Positions 57,740 to 64,000 of a stretch of 64,000 bases of DNA are shown here, piece by piece. A program made the position numbers and the translations under genes. The notes beneath the pieces were generated by a model. That model saw nothing but the letters and a program-made list of their open reading frames with translations. It was not told where the DNA came from and ran no database searches. How positions within the stretch are numbered: the stretch's first letter is position 1; each line of letters begins with the position of its first letter. Origin of the DNA: Dastarcus helophoroides (lineage: Eukaryota > Arthropoda > Insecta > Coleoptera > Bothrideridae); contig CM053327.1 of assembly GCA_028583605.1 (NCBI GenBank), forward strand, positions 16,603,629 through 16,667,628, in the 5' to 3' direction.

Positions 57740-60540
57740 AATAACTAAACGTGCTAAATGTCGAAAATTTCAAAAAAGCAAAATTTTAAATAAATGCCGA
57801 CATTTAAAAACATTGAAATTTTCAAAAAAAGTCTAAATTTTTGAATATTGTCATGCTTATTAAGTCAAAATTTTGAAAAAAGTCGAAATTCTAAAAAAAG
57901 TGAAAACTTTTAAGATTCCGAAATATAAAAAAAATGTTTTGAGTCGAAATTGTTAAGTCGAAGAGTTTTTAAAAAAAGTTTAAATTTTAAAAGCTTTGTC
58001 TAAAAAAGTGGGAATTTTGAAAAAATTCGAAATTATATAATTAATTAATATAATTAATACAAAATAATAATCAAAAATTACAAACAAGGCAAAATTTTCA
58101 GAAAATATTGAAATTTAAAAAATCAAAATTTTTAAAGTTCGGAAATTTGAGGAAATTACGAAATTTTTAAAAATGTCAAAATTTAAATATTAAAAAAAGA
58201 CAAAAGTGTCATAAATCTTACAAGATAAATTTCTACAAGTATTAAGATTGAAAAAAATGGAAATTTTTGAGAAAAATTCGAATTTTTTAGAAAAAGTTGA
58301 AATTTTGAAAAACATTTGTTTTTCTTTAGGGCATTAATTTTAAAAAATAGTCAAGGAAAAGCGAAATTAAGAAAAAATATCGAAATTTGAAATAAAAATG
58401 TTTGAACAGTCTTAAATACTAATTTATCTATTTGAAATTTTAAAAACCCAAAATTTTCAAAATAATCGAAATTTTGAAAAATAAGATAAAGTGAAATTTT
58501 AGAAAAACCTGCAAATTTAGAAAAATCAATACCTTCAAAAAAGTGGTAAGTTTAAGAAAAGACGAAATTTTTTAAAAATCCTAGGTTTGTCATAAAATCG
58601 AAAATTTGACAAAATCCCAAGCTTTCAGAAAATTCTCAGGTTTCAAATAAAATGGAAGAAAACAAAAAATGTAAAATTTTTAAAATAAAATTTAAAAAAG
58701 TTGTAATTCTGAAGAAAAACTGAACTTTTTGAATAACTTCAAAATTTGAAAAAAGTAAAATTATCGCAATTTTGAAACAAGTCGATGCTTTTTGTGAAGA
58801 TTCGTTTTTTTTTTGAAGAAGACGAAAGGTTAAAATTTTGAAACAATACAACCTTTCAAAACACAACGGTAGATTTTCAGAAAAAATAAAAAATCGAAAT
58901 GTCTACGCTTTGAGAATGTCGAAATTTTCAAATAATCAAATTCTTAAAATTCTGACATTTTGAAAAAACTATAAATACAGTAGAAATGTCGATATTAAAG
59001 AACAAAATTAAAAATGGAAAAGCCAACAATTTAGACAAAAAATTAAATTTTGAAAATGATTCAAAATTTTCGAAAAAAGTAGTAAAGGAGGTGTCCAGAT
59101 TAAAATATTGTCAACATTGCTATTATCCTTTGTTAAAAGAGGACCTAAATATAGATGAATTTTTTTGATCTGTCAAAATCTTCGATCTTTAATTGTATTT
59201 ATTTACGCAAAGATAGTAGATTTCTGTATCTTTACAAAAGTTGTTATTTCTAGCGAAGCAAGACTGACATTAACTTGCAATTTCCCTTACTTAAAATTTT
59301 GAAAAAAGATAAGATAAATACTGCATGTTTTGTCGAAGTTTTAAGTAATTTTGATCTTTTTCTCGTATTTTTAAGTTCAAATTTGAGATTAATGTGTTCT
59401 TTTTTAACTCCTGAAATAAAATCGAAACTGCATCTACTTTACAAGAATTTCGAGATAAGGATTAACATTTACAAAAAGTAAAATATTGAAATTGTAAATT
59501 TAGCATTTGGGATAGAAAAAGAAACGAAACTTATCAAAAAGATTTTGAGCAAATGTTCAAGAAAACGCCACAGTGGTAAAATAGAAGATAAACATTTCGA
59601 GTTCAAACCCAGAGGAAAGTATAAATATTGAAAGAATGTTGAAAAAATAGAGTTTAAAAAATTTAAAGTTTTAGTTCAAATTGAAACATTAGTTTAAAAA
59701 AAGGAAAATTAAAAATGCAAATTGGAACTTTGCCATTTCCAAATAAGTTTGAAACATAACATGAAAAACAACAAGTGAAAATAGTAGTAAAGATTTCGAC
59801 GAAAAGGTTGTATATCTAGCCAATTTTCTAGTTAAAGCTAGAAGCTTCAAGGAAATAAAAGGAGAACTTTCCAAACTAAATCACAATCTAAATGGGATAA
59901 GCCGACAAAATTTCTAAAAAAATCGAAATTTCGGAAAACTCCGAAATTTTCCAAAAATTAGATCAAGTTTTGTAAAATATCAAAATTTTGAAAATGTAAT
60001 CTCAAAACATTAAAGAAGATTTTTAAAGTTAAAAGACGACATTTTGAAAAAAGTAAAAAGCTCTAAAAAACTTACAGCATGAATTTCAGAATAGGTCTTC
60101 AGAGTAGAATATAGTATTTTTGATATTAAATCACAATTATAGAAAAAAATAATTTTACATTTTAAACCAGAATTTAAAAAATCAAATTTCAAGAAAAAAT
60201 TAACATTCTTTTTCTTAATTTTAAAAAGAAATTTTAAAAAATGAAAATCAAAATCTTTAAATTCTAATCTAAAATTTTTCAAAAAAAATTGAATTAGGTA
60301 TTTATGATTTGAACATGAACATTTCTAAAAATGGCTTCGAGTTTGGAAACAAAATTTTAAGCAAAAAAATGTAAAAATGCAAGGTTACGCTTGGGATATA
60401 GAGAAATAAATGTAATCAGTTGTTATATACAAAAGCCTAGAATCGATAAAAATAACTTAAAATTTTAGATTTGAATTTGGAACTTTGATAGAAAGGTCAA
60501 AAATTGTAAAAAAAGCTCGAGGTTTGAAAAAACTTAAGCA
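57740..60540. repeat. 2.8 kb A-rich low-complexity array, opposite orientation
   Basis: The plus strand is rich in A with words GTCGAAATTTTGAAAAAAG, AAAAGTCGAAATTC and GAAAAATTCGAATTT, the exact complement of the T-rich vocabulary at 47.8-50.3 kb. The bias holds over the whole block. A more mixed segment at about 59,080-59,480 interrupts it. No gene; the short frames inside are low-complexity. Confidence 0.75.
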
Positions 60541-60595
60541 AATACTCAAGTACTTAAGCAAATATGCTCTTTAAAAAATATAAATAAATTTTTAC

Positions 60596-60727
60596 TTTCA
60601 CCGTTCCTTTCTGGTCTTTTTACTAATAAATATGAATATGCGTGACTTTTTAAGAGTTATATACATTAATTATTATTTTCACCGTTCCTTTTTTGCATTT
60701 TTGCTAATAAATATGAATATGCGTAAC
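60596..60727. repeat. tandem duplication, 81-base period
   Basis: TTTCACCGTTCCTTT followed by TAATAAATATGAATATGCGT occurs at 60,596-60,646 and again 81 bases later at 60,677-60,727 with few changes. Just upstream a 20-base unit, CTTAAGCAAATACTCAAGTA, is also repeated in part. Non-coding; a plus frame crossing it (60,632-60,943) has no recognisable features. Confidence 0.8.
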
Positions 60728-62713
60728 ATTTTCGGAGGAAAATTGTCGTGTTTCATTTTAATGAAATGGAAAGGACGACAAATTGCGGATCGCCCCAGTT
60801 TGTTGACTGCTCTGGAAATTTTAAAGATGTTTTTAACGTTATATATCGGAATTTTTAAAAATCAGAAATCTATCAATATAAAAATTGATATATTTAAGGA
60901 GGAAATAATTAAAGTTGGGTTGTTTATTTCAGTGATTAGATAACATTTATTTTAGTATTTTTAGTTTGATAAATATATTTGTAGCAGATTATATTTCTTA
61001 AGGCTTACTTGACCCCAGGGAAGGCTGCTAATATATCTTCTGCATAAACAGTAATTTTACCAAACTGTTTCTATATTTTACAATAACATACTTAAGCATT
61101 AATAAGTAAAAAAAAATATTCATTTGGTGATATGTTCACGAAATTTAAAATTGCAAAAAGAAAATCACTACAGATTTACACTTTATAGTTTATACATCGA
61201 TTCCTCACCATCAGAGATAAATGCCTACTAAATTTTCATTAATCATACAATTCCCGAGAAAGACAAGGTAAGTCTCCAGAGGATACTTAACAAAACTTTG
61301 GAAATTATGAGGCTTGGCAGTGATAAATTGATAATCATTTGGTAGCAGAAATAAAGTTTCAAGGTTGAAAATTCCAAATGTTGCCATTGCGTAAAATATT
61401 CCAGACATAATTGAATTTTTGGCACCCTTCATTTAAAGCTAATTCAATGGAATTTTAATTATGAATATCTTTGATATTAAAAGTGAAAGCAAAATAATGC
61501 TATATTGGAAATTCTTTATTTTTGTAATTTATCGGTTTTTAACTCTTTGATCCTGCATTCTTTTTAGTTTATATTTTTGTCAAATAATTATATAAATGTC
61601 CATATCACAAAAAAAACTGGATGGCATGTTGATCAATAAAAATGTATCTTTAATTTAACCATCCAGCGCAAATGAGAAAGGAAATAATTTCTGTCACCAA
61701 TAATTGCTGACATTCTTTTAAAAAAAACTATGTTATTTAAAACATTTATTTTCAATTAAACTAAAAATGACGCAAATGTTCCAAAAGAGTTACCTTTTTT
61801 GAGGGAGAATCAAACTCGAAACATTTTCAATTTTCCTGACAATCACTGGTATCTGAAATAATTTAATTTCCTGTACCACCCAAAGTTACAACCAAATGTA
61901 AAATTTCAGGCGCAATTTATACTAATTTATATATCAGTGGATTCCTTGAAAGTTTTGTAAATTAAATTAGTTATGAAATAAATCAAATTTACCAGATTTC
62001 ACCCGGGATACTGAAATAGTCAATTTCTGCTTTAATTTCCGTTCTTACTTAATTATGTTTAACAACACTTCATTTACTCTATCATAATAAATTATTAATG
62101 ACTAAAGCAGTAAAACCTTAACTGAAAGGCACTTTAGAAATTGGTTGGGGATTTTTTCAAGAAAACTTCCGCTTTCGATGTTTTCATTTGACTTTGCCGA
62201 ATTGATTGGCAAACATTTGCAACTTCTGTTCGAACAGTAAAAATTACAAAGCCTTCTTTGTGTATCCGAAAAGGGTAAAATCAATATCGAGGTTGCATTG
62301 AGATAACGAGGGATGGTGTTGGGAATCCTATGCAAATTTATTTAGTTGCATTGTGTTTTCAGGTTGGCCCTGAGTATTACATCTGAACGAAAGAGCGAGG
62401 CTCTAAAATTTAAATTTATGGTTATGAGAAAGTGGCAGCTTATCCTATCTGCTTTATGATATGTGAAAAGTGTGTTAAGCTGTCAGAAAAAATTCTATCT
62501 ATCACGTCTTATACAAAAGTAGTATGTGTGTATGTTGAAGCTCACCAATCTTGGCAAAAATGTTGATGTTATTGATTTTTTAACGTTATAGATAGAAAGG
62601 TTTTAAAAATATTAATTGCCAGCAAGTAAATGTTTCAGTTTCGAATATGAATTATTATACCAAACAAGAAAGAAAGTGAATTCGATTTATTTAAAAGCTT
62701 GCAATTATTCTTC
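60728..62713. other. AT-rich stretch without recognisable gene
   Basis: A minus frame at 62,102-62,335 is cysteine-rich and preceded by an AG acceptor-like site, but its downstream end (GTTTTA) is a poor donor. Nothing else is supported. Confidence 0.4.
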
Positions 62714-62744
62714 ACTAGCGACCTCCCCGACTTTTTCCGGGTTT
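62714..62744 (+). repeat. copy 2 of the dispersed ACTAGCGACC motif
   Basis: ACTAGCGACCTCCCCGAC, then TTTTTCCGGG, matches the copy at 3,449-3,479 in order and orientation, with substitutions in the paired C/G words. Confidence 0.4.
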
Positions 62745-64000
62745 CAACTGTAGTTTTTTACAAATATTTTAAAGCAAAAGCGGTTTTTTTATTATCCGTG
62801 TTGCGTCCTTTATAAAACTCCATCTCTATCTGTTCACTCTTATAGTGAGGAACTTTCTTTTTTAGCAATAGATCAGACAAAAATTTTAAAAATCAAGTCA
62901 ATTTCTTTTATAATCGTATAATGAAGGCTTTTTTTTAGTTATGAATTTTATTTCACTGAGAAGATATCAATCTTTTAAATAAAATAAACAAAATTTTGGA
63001 TTTTCAATTTTTATTTTCAAAATCTACAGTTTTTTCTTAATTTTTAGAAAATAAACTTTAAACATTTTAAAATATATTTTGCAATTAAAAACTATATTTA
63101 TTTGTAAAATTTTTCGATATCGCCAAAAATAACAACAATTTACCCTAGGTTATATTTTTAAAACTTTTAAATTTGAACTCTCGGTACAAATAAATATAAA
63201 AATAATATTATTTTCAGTAATTTAAAATACAGCAGGAGTTTGTATAAAAAATGACTTTTTCCCACAAACGCTCAAATGAAAAGGAAACCCCTCTTCAATA
63301 CTCTATGTTAGTACTGTAAATAAAATTTATGAGACTTGACATTCAATCAACCCAATTTATAAAACCTGAATCAGAAAAACGAACAAATCAGATAACGGCC
63401 TGGTGTAAAAGAAAACATTTCTATGACGCATGTTCTTTTCACATTGTGCCATTTATGAAATATCTTTAGCGATAAACAAATCTATGAAGAAGCCGTTATT
63501 TCAATCAAAAACATGAACTTTGTTGCATGCGATAACTGGAGATAAAAAATTGGGCTTATATTGTTTTTGAAAATGTAATTTTTGGGTTATAAAAGAAAAT
63601 TTCAAGTTTTTTTAGTACTAAATTTGATACCCCTTTTCACCCTAATTAAGGCTTAAATTTTTATAATCCAATTTTATGTTTGGTCGATCCTTTCATATAT
63701 TCTTTACACATAGTTTTGAATTATGGAACCACTGTCATATTTTTTTAAAAATAAATGTATTTAAAAACTTCTTTACTAAGCTCCCCCCTTAGGGACTGAA
63801 TTTTTGAAATTCGTTAATTATAAAATATTTTGGGTTATAAAACGCATATTAAACTTTCTTTGATACTGATTTCGAAACTCCATTGCACGTCACGACCGTT
63901 GGTCGTGGTTTGCTTTATTATTGAAAAATGCCAAGAAACACGACTTTTCGTCATAAAAATATATTTATATCTCAGGTAATTTTGTCCCAAATCAGTTGTA
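62745..64000. other. AT-rich stretch without recognisable gene
   Basis: A GC-rich hairpin CACGACC/GGTCGTG with a three-base loop lies at 63,891-63,907. No coding region or element is supported up to the window edge. Confidence 0.45.

Noticed and set aside
59590..59620. T-loop-like word GAGTTCAAACCC
   Set aside because: No matching D-arm, anticodon arm or acceptor stem at tRNA spacing; part of the A-rich array.
62102..62335. Cysteine-rich minus-strand frame as a host exon
   Set aside because: The acceptor-like site is ordinary and the downstream border GTTTTA is a weak donor; no protein family recognised.
63891..63907. Rho-independent terminator-like hairpin CACGACC/GGTCGTG
   Set aside because: The context is a eukaryotic intergenic region; a single 7-base stem has no supported role.

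Overview
The window looks like intergenic or intronic DNA from a large, strongly AT-rich insect genome, possibly a beetle, though the species cannot be fixed from the sequence. The evidence is the set of decayed mobile elements: RTE-type and Jockey-type non-LTR retrotransposons, mariner and Tc1 transposases, a further DDE transposase remnant, and many foldback (inverted-repeat) elements. There is no bacterial-style gene organisation, no rRNA, no convincing tRNA and no CRISPR array. The longest open frame is 179 codons and is a piece of a dead reverse transcriptase. Most of the DNA is transposon debris or diverged low-complexity sequence.

Layout. 0-5.8 kb: a T-rich quasi-repeat, a candidate host exon on the minus strand (1,426-1,661, ending at a GTAAGT donor), then a small foldback element. 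5.8-7.8 kb: a 5'-truncated LINE on the plus strand. 8.6-12.6 kb: hairpin repeats, a 328 bp foldback and pogo-like iterated end motifs. 13.3-16.3 kb: a long T-rich array. 16.5-23.6 kb: a possible TIR element, two large foldbacks (18.9-20.2 and 22.1-23.6 kb), an A-rich array, and a candidate internal exon at 21,046-21,312 that can splice in frame to a candidate last exon at 27,946-28,031. 27-31.3 kb: two local tandem duplications and a polypyrimidine block. 33.55-35.5 kb: a minus-strand RTE LINE that is interrupted by a 406 bp MITE and carries an internal (TA)n expansion. 37.3-40.4 kb: a cluster of foldback fragments.

41.3-46.9 kb: two dead Jockey-type LINEs on the minus strand with a DDE-transposase remnant between them. 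47.8-50.3 kb: a second long T-rich array. 50.6-51.75 kb: a composite foldback with three arms. 54.7-57.35 kb: a GC-rich hAT-like end, then a Tc1-type transposase split in two by a mariner. 57.5 kb: a hairpin element. 57.7-60.5 kb: an A-rich array in the opposite orientation to the 47.8 kb array. 60.7-64 kb: essentially featureless AT-rich DNA.

None of the mobile elements looks able to move by itself: all show stops, frameshifts, lost catalytic residues or missing halves. The most informative structures are the two nested insertions (mariner in Tc1, MITE in RTE), the three kilobase-scale foldbacks with the small foldback families whose solo arms are scattered elsewhere in the window, the strand-asymmetric T-rich and A-rich arrays, and the few open segments that end at good splice signals.
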